Below are positions 46,268 through 54,694 of a DNA stretch of 64,000 bases, one piece after another. The translations under genes and the position numbers were made by a program. Location: positions 248,001 through 312,000 of the forward strand of contig NZ_JACVOZ010000002.1 of the NCBI RefSeq assembly GCF_018882125.1. Reading direction: 5' to 3'. Every line of letters begins with the position of its first letter. Position 1 is the first letter of the stretch. The notes beneath the pieces were generated by a model, which was not told the DNA's origin, searched no databases, and was given only the letters and a program-made list of their open reading frames with translations. The DNA comes from Polynucleobacter sp. AP-Melu-500A-A1 (GTDB lineage: Bacteria > Pseudomonadota > Gammaproteobacteria > Burkholderiales > Burkholderiaceae).

Positions 46268-47080
46268 TTAACGCTTTAAGCCAGGGGTTTCAACGGTACC
46301 GCCATTAGCGTTCTTTGCCATATACATAGATAAAGCAATTGTGACATCTGAACCGTAAATAGGGAATGGGAAGCGTTGCTGACGATAGCAATCATTTAAA
46401 CGTTGTTGCATAGTCCAGAACTGCCCACTTGATACGCGATAGGCTGGCCAGTAACCCCATCCTGAGGCAGCACCCTTCTGAGTGGTGATATTAGGTAGAT
46501 CTTGCAAACGAATTCGCTTACCATCTTCACCATGGCAAGACGCGCAAGAGAAGTCCATTGGTCCACCTTGGAAAAAGAATGCGCGCTTACCTAGCTCATA
46601 CATTTCTTTTTCTTTGGGATGATTAGTGCTGACATTGATCTTATCGCCCTTAGATAGAGTGACGACATAAGCAACGATCGCCTCCATATCTTTCTTAGGG
46701 CCTTTCTGAAACGGCGCATCTATCATCTCCTGTGGATCGCGACCTTGTAGCTTTTGCATGCAAGTCATTAAGCGCGACTCCAAGTCTTGCACTTGATTGG
46801 TATCTTTAAAATAACGTGGTAACTGTGCAGCGGCACCCTTTACCACCCCAGGGCCTAAGCCTAAGTCACACTTTTCAAGAGTGACATTTTTGGGGCCAGC
46901 AGGTTTTTTCCAAAGCTCTTCACCTGCAGCCTCATATAACTCTGAAGGATTTCCGTCTGCAATCATCTCGCGATACTTTGCGATATCGTCAGTAGCACTT
47001 TGCGCAAAAGACGATGATGACATTGACAACAAGGTTGCCAATAGTCCAGAAGCTAAGCCTAAGCTTAATTTACGCTGCAT
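46268..47080 (-). CDS. soxA: Cytochrome c SoxA (single-heme form)
   Basis: The catalytic heme subunit of SoxAX, 270 residues, with a signal peptide ending SFA-Q. Only one CxxCH is present, FSCASCHGEDGKR, in the C-terminal domain. In the N-terminal domain Cys in LEKCDLGLGPG and MTCMQKL replace a heme site and can pair as a disulfide. The active-site Cys, which carries a persulfide, is in NDCYRQQRFPFP. This is the monoheme type of SoxA. Confidence 0.94.
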   Translation of the reverse strand: MQRKLSLGLASGLLATLLSMSSSSFAQSATDDIAKYREMIADGNPSELYEAAGEELWKKPAGPKNVTLEKCDLGLGPGVVKGAAAQLPRYFKDTNQVQDLESRLMTCMQKLQGRDPQEMIDAPFQKGPKKDMEAIVAYVVTLSKGDKINVSTNHPKEKEMYELGKRAFFFQGGPMDFSCASCHGEDGKRIRLQDLPNITTQKGAASGWGYWPAYRVSSGQFWTMQQRLNDCYRQQRFPFPIYGSDVTIALSMYMAKNANGGTVETPGLKR

Positions 47081-47124
47081 TTATTACCCTTTCAAAACCA
47101 TAGAGGCGGTGAAGATCATTAGTA

Positions 47125-47433
47125 TTAAGAAGCGGTTGCTTCATCGGTGCGCTTATCACCCTTACTATCTACCCAGCTCACAACAATCTTATCGCCTTTG
47201 GCACCCTTATATTTAAAGTTCAAGAATGGATCCTTTGAAACTGCTGGACCAAACTGACCATTTAATACATCTTTACCATTTGCTTTTACATTCAGAGTGG
47301 TAATGTGCCACGCAGGAATCGTTTTACCAGCCGCATCTTTACGCTGACCGGACTCCATATCATGTTTCATCAATATCTTTACATCCACAATTCCACCGTT
47401 CTCGGCAGCTCTAACGCGCATTGGATCAGCCAT
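47125..47433 (-). CDS. soxZ: Sulfur carrier complex protein SoxZ
   Basis: A 102-residue cytoplasm-made partner of SoxY, exported with it by the Tat route. MADPMRVRAAENGGIVDVKI and LMKHDMESGQRKDAAGKTIPAW are standard. FGPAVSKDPFLNFKYKGAKG lies in the Ig-like fold that meets SoxY. It follows soxY by 55 bases. Confidence 0.95.
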   Translation of the reverse strand: MADPMRVRAAENGGIVDVKILMKHDMESGQRKDAAGKTIPAWHITTLNVKANGKDVLNGQFGPAVSKDPFLNFKYKGAKGDKIVVSWVDSKGDKRTDEATAS

Positions 47434-47488
47434 GTTTTCCTCTTGTAATCTAGTATTTAATTATTTGTATAGTTTGCGTTACAGGCAA

Positions 47489-47941
47489 TTAACCGCCGCA
47501 ACCACCTAATGTCACTTTCACTTCTTTAACTGCCATGCTCCACTTGCCATCCGCTTTTACCAAGGCGTATACATTGGAGGTTTGACCCATTTTGATACGC
47601 GTAGTAACAAATGGTTCTGTTCCAGCAGGAATAAAGAATTGGGCAGCCAATGCGCTTGGGTTTTTCTCAACCAAAATAGCCATTTGCTCTGCTTTAAGAC
47701 TGGTTGTAATGCCCACAGGGACTACAGCACCGTTTTCTGCAATGTCAGGTGCATTCAAAGTTACAGCAGCAGATTTATCTGGGCTATTAGCACCTAAAAT
47801 TTTGAATACCTCATCAAGGCTCTTACCTTCAAAAGCGGCTTTATTCCATTCTTGCGCTTGGGCTATGCTAATGAGGCCCGCAGAAGCCATCAAGCCAAAA
47901 ACGGCTGAATATTTCAATATACTGCGTCGCTGCTGATTCAT
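47489..47941 (-). CDS. soxY: Sulfur carrier protein SoxY
   Basis: SoxY holds pathway intermediates on a swinging arm. The C-terminus ends VTLGGCGG, with the carrier Cys in the conserved GGCGG. A Tat signal starts NQQRRSILKYSAVFGLM. The middle part PDIAENGAVVPVGITTSL is the Ig-like core. The length is 150 residues. It lies between soxD and soxZ. Confidence 0.95.
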   Translation of the reverse strand: MNQQRRSILKYSAVFGLMASAGLISIAQAQEWNKAAFEGKSLDEVFKILGANSPDKSAAVTLNAPDIAENGAVVPVGITTSLKAEQMAILVEKNPSALAAQFFIPAGTEPFVTTRIKMGQTSNVYALVKADGKWSMAVKEVKVTLGGCGG

Positions 47942-48008
47942 AAAAACTCCTTTATTAATCTACTCTTACCGTCAAATATAGCGGTATTTCTAAAAATCTT
48001 CCTAAAAT

Positions 48009-49097
48009 CTACTGTCCAGTTAATACCCATCGCACAAGGCTTGCCCTATCATCCTCCGATAATTGGGATTGGGGTGGCATGGGAATGGCGCCCCATACGC
48101 CAGAACCGCCATTCTTTACCTTTGCCATGAGCTTTTCCTGAGCTCCGCTTTGACCTTTATATTTCGCCGCGATATCTGCTATGGATGGACCAACTAACTT
48201 GGCATTAGGAGCATGACAGGCAGAGCAATTTTCATTTTTGAATAAGGCAGCCGGGCCCTTAGTCATTGCAGCATGCGTATCAGCAGCATGAGCTAGACCC
48301 TCCCCAGTTGAACCTGGTAGCTTCTCAAGCGGTGGCTTAGTTGAATCTGAACCTCGATAAGGACCATATAAACGGTTTTGCTCTGCAATGTTGCCATGGG
48401 CATTTCTTGCAAAGTCAGGCAGAGTTGAACCGATCTGTACAAACTTAACGCAATTGCTCATACAAGCTGTGGAGTTAACATCAGGTTTTCCGCTCACACT
48501 CCAAAATCCATGATTCCGTGTCATGCCATTACGGTTAGGCATTTTCTTTTGTACGTCTGCGATATTGGTATTACTCAAAACAAAATCATCGGGAACGATT
48601 TCTCCAAGACTCAAGATAAAAGCAACTAGTGCATAAGTGTCATCTGGCGTGAGCGATCTTGGCGCATTCCAAGGCATGGCGCGATAAATATAGTCCCATA
48701 AGGTTGAAACCGTTGGTACCTTCATGAGTGTTGTGCGTTGGGGTTGTTTACGGTCGCCTAAGGAAGCAACCTTACCGGTCTTGATATCCTCTAACGTAGT
48801 ACCCCCTGCAATTGGAGTGAAGATCTCGTTGGACTCGCCAAATACTCCATGACAGCTAGCGCATTTTGATTCCCAAATGACTTGTCCCTGCTGAACTGAG
48901 CCAGACCCTTTTGGTAAGCCCTTAAAATCCGGACGCACATCAATATCCCAAGCGAGCACTTCAGCTGGAGTGGCATTACGCCCAATACCAGGAAACTTTA
49001 CGGTGCTTTGCTGGGATTGCGCGAAGGTAATCTGAGTAATCAACACAGTGAGGCTGAAGAGCCCTAGGCGAGCAAACACTTTAGCCAACTTGCACAT
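48009..49097 (-). CDS. soxD: Sulfur dehydrogenase cytochrome subunit SoxD
   Basis: The diheme partner of SoxC, 362 residues, with a signal peptide ending TFA-Q. Heme sites are KCASCHGVFGE near residue 79 and NCSACHAPNAK near 294. SoxCD removes six electrons from the SoxY-bound sulfane sulfur. The ATG at 49097 lies within the end of soxC (17-base overlap) and follows a GAGGTGA ribosome site. Confidence 0.93.
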   Translation of the reverse strand: MCKLAKVFARLGLFSLTVLITQITFAQSQQSTVKFPGIGRNATPAEVLAWDIDVRPDFKGLPKGSGSVQQGQVIWESKCASCHGVFGESNEIFTPIAGGTTLEDIKTGKVASLGDRKQPQRTTLMKVPTVSTLWDYIYRAMPWNAPRSLTPDDTYALVAFILSLGEIVPDDFVLSNTNIADVQKKMPNRNGMTRNHGFWSVSGKPDVNSTACMSNCVKFVQIGSTLPDFARNAHGNIAEQNRLYGPYRGSDSTKPPLEKLPGSTGEGLAHAADTHAAMTKGPAALFKNENCSACHAPNAKLVGPSIADIAAKYKGQSGAQEKLMAKVKNGGSGVWGAIPMPPQSQLSEDDRASLVRWVLTGQ

Positions 49098-50523
49098 TGC
49101 TCACCTCACCGTTTGAATCTAATTTCCAGGACTGAATTGCATTGTTGTGATAGATGGAGCGATTACCACGGACGTCGCGTAACATCTTGATAGAAGGCTG
49201 AACATAACCAGTGTCATCAATGGCTCTAGACTGCAAAATGGCAGGTGAGCCATCCCATACCCATTCAATATTGAAACGGGTGATGGACTTAGTCAAAATT
49301 GGGGTCTCTAAGCGTGCCGTACGCCAGTTATTCCCACCATCGAATGAAACATCAACGCGCTTAATTTTGCCGCGACCAGACCATGCCATACCACTGACGT
49401 TATAAAAGCCTTTGTCCAATAATTGCTGACCACCAGATGGAGTAGTGATAACAGACTTGCATTCTTGAATCGATGCATATTGACGATGCATTCCATCTGG
49501 CATCAGTTCAATATAGTGAACCGCCTCATCCTTAGTGTTCCAAGGCATATCACCTACTTCTAAGCGACGCAGCCATTTCACCCAACTAACACCTTGCACT
49601 CCAGGCACCACTAAGCGTAATGGAAAACCGTTTTCTGGACGTAGCATCTCGCCGTTCATGCTCCAAGCAACAATCGTATCGTCTAAGCAGCTCTCTATCA
49701 TGCTCCAAGCAACAATCGTATCGTCTAAGCAGCTCTCTAAATTGATCGTCCGCGTCATCCCAGAACCATCGCCGCCTTCAACAAGCAAAAACTTGCCTTT
49801 CTTTAAATCGGCGCCGCATTCTTCAAGCAAGATCTTCAGGGGCACACCAGTAAATTCACAGCAAGATAACATCCCATGGGTGTATTGCACTGTCGGCACG
49901 GCAACGTTGCCCCATTCTAGACCTGTATTTGCACCGCACTCAATAAAATGGGTACGTGAGACTGAAGGCAATCTCATTAAGTCATTCATCGTAAAGACGC
50001 GTGCATTTTTCACCATCCCATTGACCATCAGACGATGTGTTTCTGGATTCAGGTTGTACCAACCTTGGTGATGCCGCTCAAAATGCAAACCATTTGGAGT
50101 GATCGTTCCAAATAGGCCTTGTAAAGGTGTGAAGGCAACTGAAGCTGCCGATACACGGGTTAAGCCTGGTGATTCACGGCGAATTAAATTGGCCTCATAA
50201 ATGGATGGCACACCATAAGGCATCGTAGCAACATTTTTACCAAGTGTGGTCTGCCACTCCTGCTTTTCTAGGATGGCTGGATCGCCTTCACCAGCACCAA
50301 ATACCATTGGCGCAGAAAGGCTTGCAGCAGCTCCACCAATGGCAGATAAAAAGCCCTTACGCAAGAAGCCACGGCGATTTTCATCCAGACCATGAGCATT
50401 GACATCAGCAATGAAGTCTTGAGAAATGAAGTGTTCAGGAGCCTTTACTAAGCGCGCTCTATTGGCAGGTTTCTCTACAGCAGAAATATCCTGGGCACTT
50501 AATTCGATTTGCTTCTTCGTCAT
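49081..50523 (-). CDS. soxC: Sulfane dehydrogenase molybdenum subunit SoxC, with internal 14-residue duplication
   Basis: SoxC is a sulfite-oxidase-type molybdoenzyme. A Tat signal reads NRRGFLRKGFLSAIGGAAA (residues 49-67). The cofactor Cys196 is in HFIECGANTGLEW. The C-terminal dimerisation domain begins near residue 360. An exact 42-bp tandem repeat at 49656-49739 encodes ESCLDDTIVAWSM twice (residues 263-290) with no frame loss, lengthening the molybdenum domain by 14 residues. The rest looks intact, so the gene may be a recent mutant; whether the enzyme still works cannot be judged here. It begins 34 bases after the regulator gene. Confidence 0.93.
   Translation of the reverse strand: MTKKQIELSAQDISAVEKPANRARLVKAPEHFISQDFIADVNAHGLDENRRGFLRKGFLSAIGGAAASLSAPMVFGAGEGDPAILEKQEWQTTLGKNVATMPYGVPSIYEANLIRRESPGLTRVSAASVAFTPLQGLFGTITPNGLHFERHHQGWYNLNPETHRLMVNGMVKNARVFTMNDLMRLPSVSRTHFIECGANTGLEWGNVAVPTVQYTHGMLSCCEFTGVPLKILLEECGADLKKGKFLLVEGGDGSGMTRTINLESCLDDTIVAWSMIESCLDDTIVAWSMNGEMLRPENGFPLRLVVPGVQGVSWVKWLRRLEVGDMPWNTKDEAVHYIELMPDGMHRQYASIQECKSVITTPSGGQQLLDKGFYNVSGMAWSGRGKIKRVDVSFDGGNNWRTARLETPILTKSITRFNIEWVWDGSPAILQSRAIDDTGYVQPSIKMLRDVRGNRSIYHNNAIQSWKLDSNGEVSNVQVG
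49656..49739. repeat. 42-bp exact tandem duplication in soxC
   Basis: The unit at 49656-49697 is repeated without mismatch at 49698-49739. Being a multiple of three it keeps the soxC frame. The complete identity suggests a very recent event, such as replication slippage, or an assembly artefact. It also produces a duplicated stretch in a meaningless antisense ORF. Confidence 0.95.
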
Positions 50524-50556
50524 TTAACCTCTAATCTATAAAAGAGATGGTAGAAC

Positions 50557-50892
50557 TCAATGCATACTTTCGGCAATCTTCGCGCAGACAGACTGGCACA
50601 TATCTACCGTTGCACTATCTGCAATAGAGTAATAAACCGTGACACCCTCTTTGCGTCTTAATAAGATACCGGATTTATGAAGTGCCATCAAATGACGTGA
50701 GACATTAGCTTGACTAGAACCACAGAGCACTACCACCTCAGATACCGATTTTTCTCCACTACACACTGCATACATAATACGAAGACGCGAAGGATCAGAA
50801 AGTATGCTGAAGTATTCAGCTACTTTTGAAAAGACCCTCTCCATCTGCTTTGGAGATAAATTCTTAGTGGCTTTTTGAACTCGGGCTTTCAT
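50557..50892 (-). CDS. ArsR-family regulator of the sulfur cluster (SoxR/BigR-like)
   Basis: A 111-residue winged-helix repressor. The DNA-binding helices are KSVSEVVVLCGSSQANVSRHLMALHKSGIL and the wing is RRKEGVTVYYSI. Cys are at 44, 57, 99 and 103. Persulfide sensors of this family (BigR, SqrR) use a Cys pair in similar positions, one near residue 42 and one near 107, so Cys44 with Cys99 or 103 is a plausible sensor pair. It heads the sox operon. No ribosome site is evident before the ATG. Confidence 0.88.
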   Translation of the reverse strand: MKARVQKATKNLSPKQMERVFSKVAEYFSILSDPSRLRIMYAVCSGEKSVSEVVVLCGSSQANVSRHLMALHKSGILLRRKEGVTVYYSIADSATVDMCQSVCAKIAESMH

Positions 50893-50902
50893 ATAGATCT
50901 AT
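50893..50902. promoter_or_regulatory. 10-bp palindrome just before the ArsR-type start
   Basis: ATAGATCTAT is a perfect palindrome that ends at the base before the start codon (in transcription order). It takes the place of a ribosome site. It may be an autoregulatory site, or the gene may be leaderless. Evidence is limited to symmetry and place. Confidence 0.3.
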
Positions 50903-50908
50903 CTAGTT

Positions 50909-50948
50909 GTATATATTCGTATATATGTATATATGTATATATGTATAT
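50909..50948. repeat. 8-bp AT-rich tandem repeat in the sox/mod intergenic region
   Basis: GTATATAT occurs once at 50909-50916 and then, after TC, as about 3.75 tandem copies at 50919-50948. The run is nearly self-complementary (ATATACATATAT type). It lies between the divergent ArsR-type regulator and modB. It may be the regulator's operator or a slippage-prone spacer. No CRISPR-like spacers are present. Confidence 0.8.
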
Positions 50949-51016
50949 TTAACCCCGGCAACCGAATTACTTATATAGTGAGATACCCTTATTCAATGTG
51001 ACGATACAATCCACTC

Positions 51017-51670
51017 ATGGATATGGAAGCCATCCTTCTCTCATTAAAGCTAGCGCTATGGACGCTTGCGTTAATACTGCCATTTGGGGTCTGGGTAGCG
51101 CATTCCTTGCAAAAATTAGGTAAAAGCAGGCCTTGGATAGAGGCAGCTTTAGCTCTCCCCCTAGTTTTACCTCCAACGGTATTGGGCTATTACCTACTGG
51201 TAGGATTTAGTGGCAAAAGCATTTTTGGTATCCCTTTGGTCTTTTCTTTCACAGGGATTTTGATTGCTTCACTGATTGTTAACCTTCCCTTTGCCATACA
51301 GCCAATACAGCGTGCTTTTGAATCTATTAACCCCGAAATTCGTGAAGCGGCCCAGGTGAGTGGATTATCGAATTGGCAGATCTTTCGCTTGATTGAGCTC
51401 CCATTAGCATGGCGAGGCATTACCAGTGCTGCTGTCCTTACATTTGCTCATACTCTGGGCGAATTTGGCGTCGTCCTCATGGTAGGTGGCGCAATTCCAG
51501 GTGAAACAAAAACTGTTTCAATCGCCATCTATGACAAGGTGCAAAGCTTTGATACCACAGGAGCAGGTGCACTCTCTCTTCTGCTCTTAGGCGTCTCCCT
51601 AATTACAATAGCGCTCTCCTATGGAGTTTTTGGTCGTACTCCCTCGCGCGATAAAGGTAGGAGGGTTTAA
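51017..51670 (+). CDS. modB: Molybdate ABC transporter permease
   Basis: A 217-residue membrane permease with about five to six helices. The EAA-type loop is INPEIREAAQVSGLSNWQIFRLIELPLAWRG and VLTFAHTLGEFGVVLMVGGAIPGETKT is the signature of molybdate permeases. It takes up molybdate with ModC. Its stop overlaps the modC start (TAATG). A periplasmic binding protein gene (modA) is not found next to it. Confidence 0.93.
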   Translation: MDMEAILLSLKLALWTLALILPFGVWVAHSLQKLGKSRPWIEAALALPLVLPPTVLGYYLLVGFSGKSIFGIPLVFSFTGILIASLIVNLPFAIQPIQRAFESINPEIREAAQVSGLSNWQIFRLIELPLAWRGITSAAVLTFAHTLGEFGVVLMVGGAIPGETKTVSIAIYDKVQSFDTTGAGALSLLLLGVSLITIALSYGVFGRTPSRDKGRRV

Positions 51671-52776
51671 TGCTTAAAGTTAATGCCATTCAAATTTCTC
51701 CCAATCCGTTGCAAATTCATTTGGAATGTGCCCCCGGAGAATTACATGCACTGGTTGGGCCATCTGGGAGTGGGAAAACTTCAGTCCTACGAACTATTGC
51801 TGGCTTAAACAACCCTGATACCGGAAGAATTGAGTGCGATAAGGAACTCTGGTTCGAGGGTGATGAATTACATGGAGTCACAAAGGCTCTTGCACCAACA
51901 GCACGTTCTTGTGGCTTTTTATTTCAGCAATATGCTCTCTTTCCACACTTATCAGCATTAGATAATGTCTGCATCCCCTTAGAAAACTCTGGACTAGCAA
52001 TAGCAGAGCGTAAAAAAATTGCTCAAGATTGGTTAATACGCATGGGCATTGGCGAACTATCCCAGCGTATGCCACACCAACTGTCTGGCGGACAACAGCA
52101 ACGCGTTGCCTTAGCAAGAGCGTTGGCGAGGCAGCCCAAGGTATTACTTCTAGATGAACCCTTCTCCGCAATTGACGCCCCTACCCGCCAAAGCCTTTAC
52201 AAAACCCTTGCAGATCTTCGTCAAGATTTAAATATCCCCATCGTTTTAGTTACCCATGACTTGCATGAAGCAGATTTATTAGCTGATCGTATTACCGTCA
52301 TTGATCAAGGGATTGGATTACAGACTGCAGCGCCACAAGTGCTATTTCAAAAACCGCGAAACTCACGTGTTGCAGAGCTAGTAGGTATCAATAATATGTT
52401 TGAAGGGATATTCAATACTGGCAAACTGAGTTGGAATGATTCTGCGCTCCTATTTAATGTTATCGATAAGGGCAAAATTCCGCCGAACACTCCTGTAGCG
52501 TGGGTCATCCCCGCTGATGGTCTCAGCCTTCATGCGCAACAAACAAGCTTGAGTATTCCGGCAAAAGTGATGCATATTAGTTCATTAGGACAAATTGCTG
52601 TGATTCAGCTCAAGCTCAATGAAGATGCCCATACCATCACTTGGCAAGCCTCAGCTGCTGAAGTTAGAAGACTTGCTTTAGAGGTAGGCGCAACTGCTCA
52701 AATCGAAATTGATAGCAGCAAAATTCACATCATGCCGTTAAGGTCAATTAATGATCCAAGGAGATTTACTACATAG
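51670..52776 (+). CDS. modC: Molybdate ABC transporter ATP-binding protein
   Basis: This 368-residue ATPase has Walker [13 protein letters not shown], signature [19 protein letters not shown], Walker [13 protein letters not shown] and the switch His in [11 protein letters not shown]-terminal TOBE domain ([20 protein letters not shown] region, about 290-360) binds molybdate and gives feedback in other ModC. It pairs with modB. The position beside soxC, a molybdenum enzyme, suggests a shared purpose. Confidence 0.92.
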   Translation: MLKVNAIQISPNPLQIHLECAPGELHALVGPSGSGKTSVLRTIAGLNNPDTGRIECDKELWFEGDELHGVTKALAPTARSCGFLFQQYALFPHLSALDNVCIPLENSGLAIAERKKIAQDWLIRMGIGELSQRMPHQLSGGQQQRVALARALARQPKVLLLDEPFSAIDAPTRQSLYKTLADLRQDLNIPIVLVTHDLHEADLLADRITVIDQGIGLQTAAPQVLFQKPRNSRVAELVGINNMFEGIFNTGKLSWNDSALLFNVIDKGKIPPNTPVAWVIPADGLSLHAQQTSLSIPAKVMHISSLGQIAVIQLKLNEDAHTITWQASAAEVRRLALEVGATAQIEIDSSKIHIMPLRSINDPRRFTT

Positions 52777-52786
52777 ATAGCGCTAG

Positions 52787-53404
52787 TTACTTTTTAGCGA
52801 CTAAGCCGAGTAGAGCCGACATACCAGTATGTCTTGGTCCTTCAGAAAGCGCTTTCTCATAACTCACAAGCTCGAGTATTTCAAAGTCTGTAGCGAGATC
52901 TCGAATCATCTCTTCTGTGTAAAGATGCTCTATTAATGAGGGGCCGCCGGTTTTATATTCGAGTTGCTTAGGGGTATAACCCTGCAAGATAAATAAGCCG
53001 CCCGGTTTTAGGGCCTCATAGGTTTTTTGAAAGATCCGCTCACGCATGGCTGGATCGGCAAACTGAATAAATATCCCGATGACTGCATCATAAATATTGG
53101 AATGCCATATAAAGCTATCAGTATCGGAAAATGAATATTCGACTTCTACCTGATTATCTTTAGCAAACTGCTTGGCTTTGGCTAGCGCAATATCGGATGC
53201 ATCAAAACCAATCACTTGCATAGCCTGCTTGGCTAACCATACGCCATTGCGCCCTTCACCATCTGCAATACAGAGCACTTTATTGCCTGGCTTTAAATAC
53301 TTTTGGGTTTGCTCAACCAAGTATTCATTGGGCTCTTTTCCGAAAATGAACTCCTCCTTATCAAAGCGTTCGTTCCAGAATTGAGTAGCATCAGAAAAGC
53401 CCAT
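52787..53404 (-). CDS. SAM-dependent methyltransferase (TehB/thiopurine type)
   Basis: The start MGFSDATQFWNERFDKEEFIFG and EPNEYLVEQTQKYLKPGNKVLCIADGEGRNGVWLAKQ are typical of small class I methyltransferases annotated as tellurite- or thiopurine-related. Motif I is VLCIADGEGRNG, and a Cys/Ala replaces the usual Asp-Leu. The frame extends to 53479 within metZ, but ATG 53404 gives the normal start, 23 bases after metZ. An ATG at 53455 is also possible. The substrate is unknown. Confidence 0.82.
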   Translation of the reverse strand: MGFSDATQFWNERFDKEEFIFGKEPNEYLVEQTQKYLKPGNKVLCIADGEGRNGVWLAKQAMQVIGFDASDIALAKAKQFAKDNQVEVEYSFSDTDSFIWHSNIYDAVIGIFIQFADPAMRERIFQKTYEALKPGGLFILQGYTPKQLEYKTGGPSLIEHLYTEEMIRDLATDFEILELVSYEKALSEGPRHTGMSALLGLVAKK

Positions 53405-53426
53405 AGGTTTGCTCTGATGTACTTGA

Positions 53427-54635
53427 TTATTTTTTGAGTCCACCAATGAGATCATTCTTGAGGTCATTAATATTCTCAAGGCCCACTGCGATCCTCACTA
53501 AGCCATCCGTAATGCCTGCAGCTTTACGAGCCTCAGGACTTACACGGCAATGTGTCGTAGTAGCTGGATTGGTAATAGTGGTGCGGGTGTCACCTAAATT
53601 TGCGGTAATGGAGCAAAGCTTGGTTTGGTTGATGAGTTTAAAAGCTGCTTTTTTTCCGCCTTTGAGAACAAAGGAAACAATAGCGCCGCCTGCTTTTTGC
53701 TGACGCATTGCCAAAGCATACTGAGGATGGGATTTGAGGCCCGGGTGATAAACACGCTCGATACCAGGCTGCTTTTCTAGCCACTGCGCCAATGCCAATG
53801 CATTCTGACTCTGCTGCTTCATACGTAGATCTAGTGTCTCAAGACCCTTTAAAAATACCCATGCATTAAACGCAGAAAGAGTTGGTCCTGCAGTGCGTAC
53901 GTAAGGAAATACTTTGCCCATGACAAAATCTTTACTGCCAACAATAGCACCGCCCACTACCCTGCCTTGACCGTCTAAGTATTTAGTCGCCGAGTGAATC
54001 ACAACATCAGCACCAAGAGCCAAAGGCTTTTGCAATGCTGGAGTACAGAAACAATTATCCACTGCAAAAAGGGCTCCTGCTTTTTTGGCAATCCTTGAAA
54101 TCGCTTTGATATCAGCAATTTCAGTCAAAGGATTAGAAGGGGTCTCCAAATAAAAGAGTTTTGTGTTTGGCTGGACTGCAGCCTGCCATGACTTGGTATC
54201 CGCCAAGTCAACATAAGTAGTCGTAATTCCAAAACGACCCAAGATATTGGTAAACAGCTGAATCGTTGCACCAAAAACAGAACGTGAGCAAACAACGTGG
54301 TCGCCAGACTGCAAATGCGCCATTGCCATCGTCAAGATGGCAGACATTCCAGAAGCTGTAGCGATACAAGCTTCACCACCCTCTAGGGCAGCCAAGCGAT
54401 CTTGGAACATGCTAACAGTAGGATTGGTAAAGCGTGAATAGATGAAGCCTTGATCCGCATGGGCAAAACCATCTTCAGCCAACTCGGCACTATCAAAGCA
54501 AAAACTGGAGGTCAGAAATAAGGCCTCAGAATGCTCTTGGTATTCAGCGGTACGACGAGTACCAGCGCGGACAGCTAATGTCTCTGGCGCAAGCTGAGAA
54601 AAATCGGGGGATTTGCGGATAGTTTTGCTCTTCAT
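53427..54635 (-). CDS. metZ: O-succinylhomoserine sulfhydrylase
   Basis: A PLP enzyme of the Cys/Met metabolism family that makes homocysteine directly from O-succinylhomoserine and sulfide. The PLP Lys is in VIHSATKYLDGQGRVVGGAI. SRFTNPTVSMFQDRLAALEGGEACIATASGM and the C-terminal SITANLGDTRTTITNPATTTH complete the pattern. The length is 402 residues. It lies after purF, a conserved pairing in beta- and gammaproteobacteria. Confidence 0.93.
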   Translation of the reverse strand: MKSKTIRKSPDFSQLAPETLAVRAGTRRTAEYQEHSEALFLTSSFCFDSAELAEDGFAHADQGFIYSRFTNPTVSMFQDRLAALEGGEACIATASGMSAILTMAMAHLQSGDHVVCSRSVFGATIQLFTNILGRFGITTTYVDLADTKSWQAAVQPNTKLFYLETPSNPLTEIADIKAISRIAKKAGALFAVDNCFCTPALQKPLALGADVVIHSATKYLDGQGRVVGGAIVGSKDFVMGKVFPYVRTAGPTLSAFNAWVFLKGLETLDLRMKQQSQNALALAQWLEKQPGIERVYHPGLKSHPQYALAMRQQKAGGAIVSFVLKGGKKAAFKLINQTKLCSITANLGDTRTTITNPATTTHCRVSPEARKAAGITDGLVRIAVGLENINDLKNDLIGGLKK

Positions 54636-54694
54636 ACTGCTATTTTGACACTGAATCGAGGAATTGCCCTGCCAAAGGCAAATTCTTGTCGTTT

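Noticed and set aside
49535..50071. 178-residue plus-strand ORF opposite soxC
   Set aside because: It is antisense to a well-supported gene, its composition is not protein-like, and part of its length comes from the 42-bp duplication.
50909..50948. CRISPR-like or phage attachment array
   Set aside because: Units are only 8 bp, AT-only apart from one G, with no spacers and no cas or integrase genes nearby.
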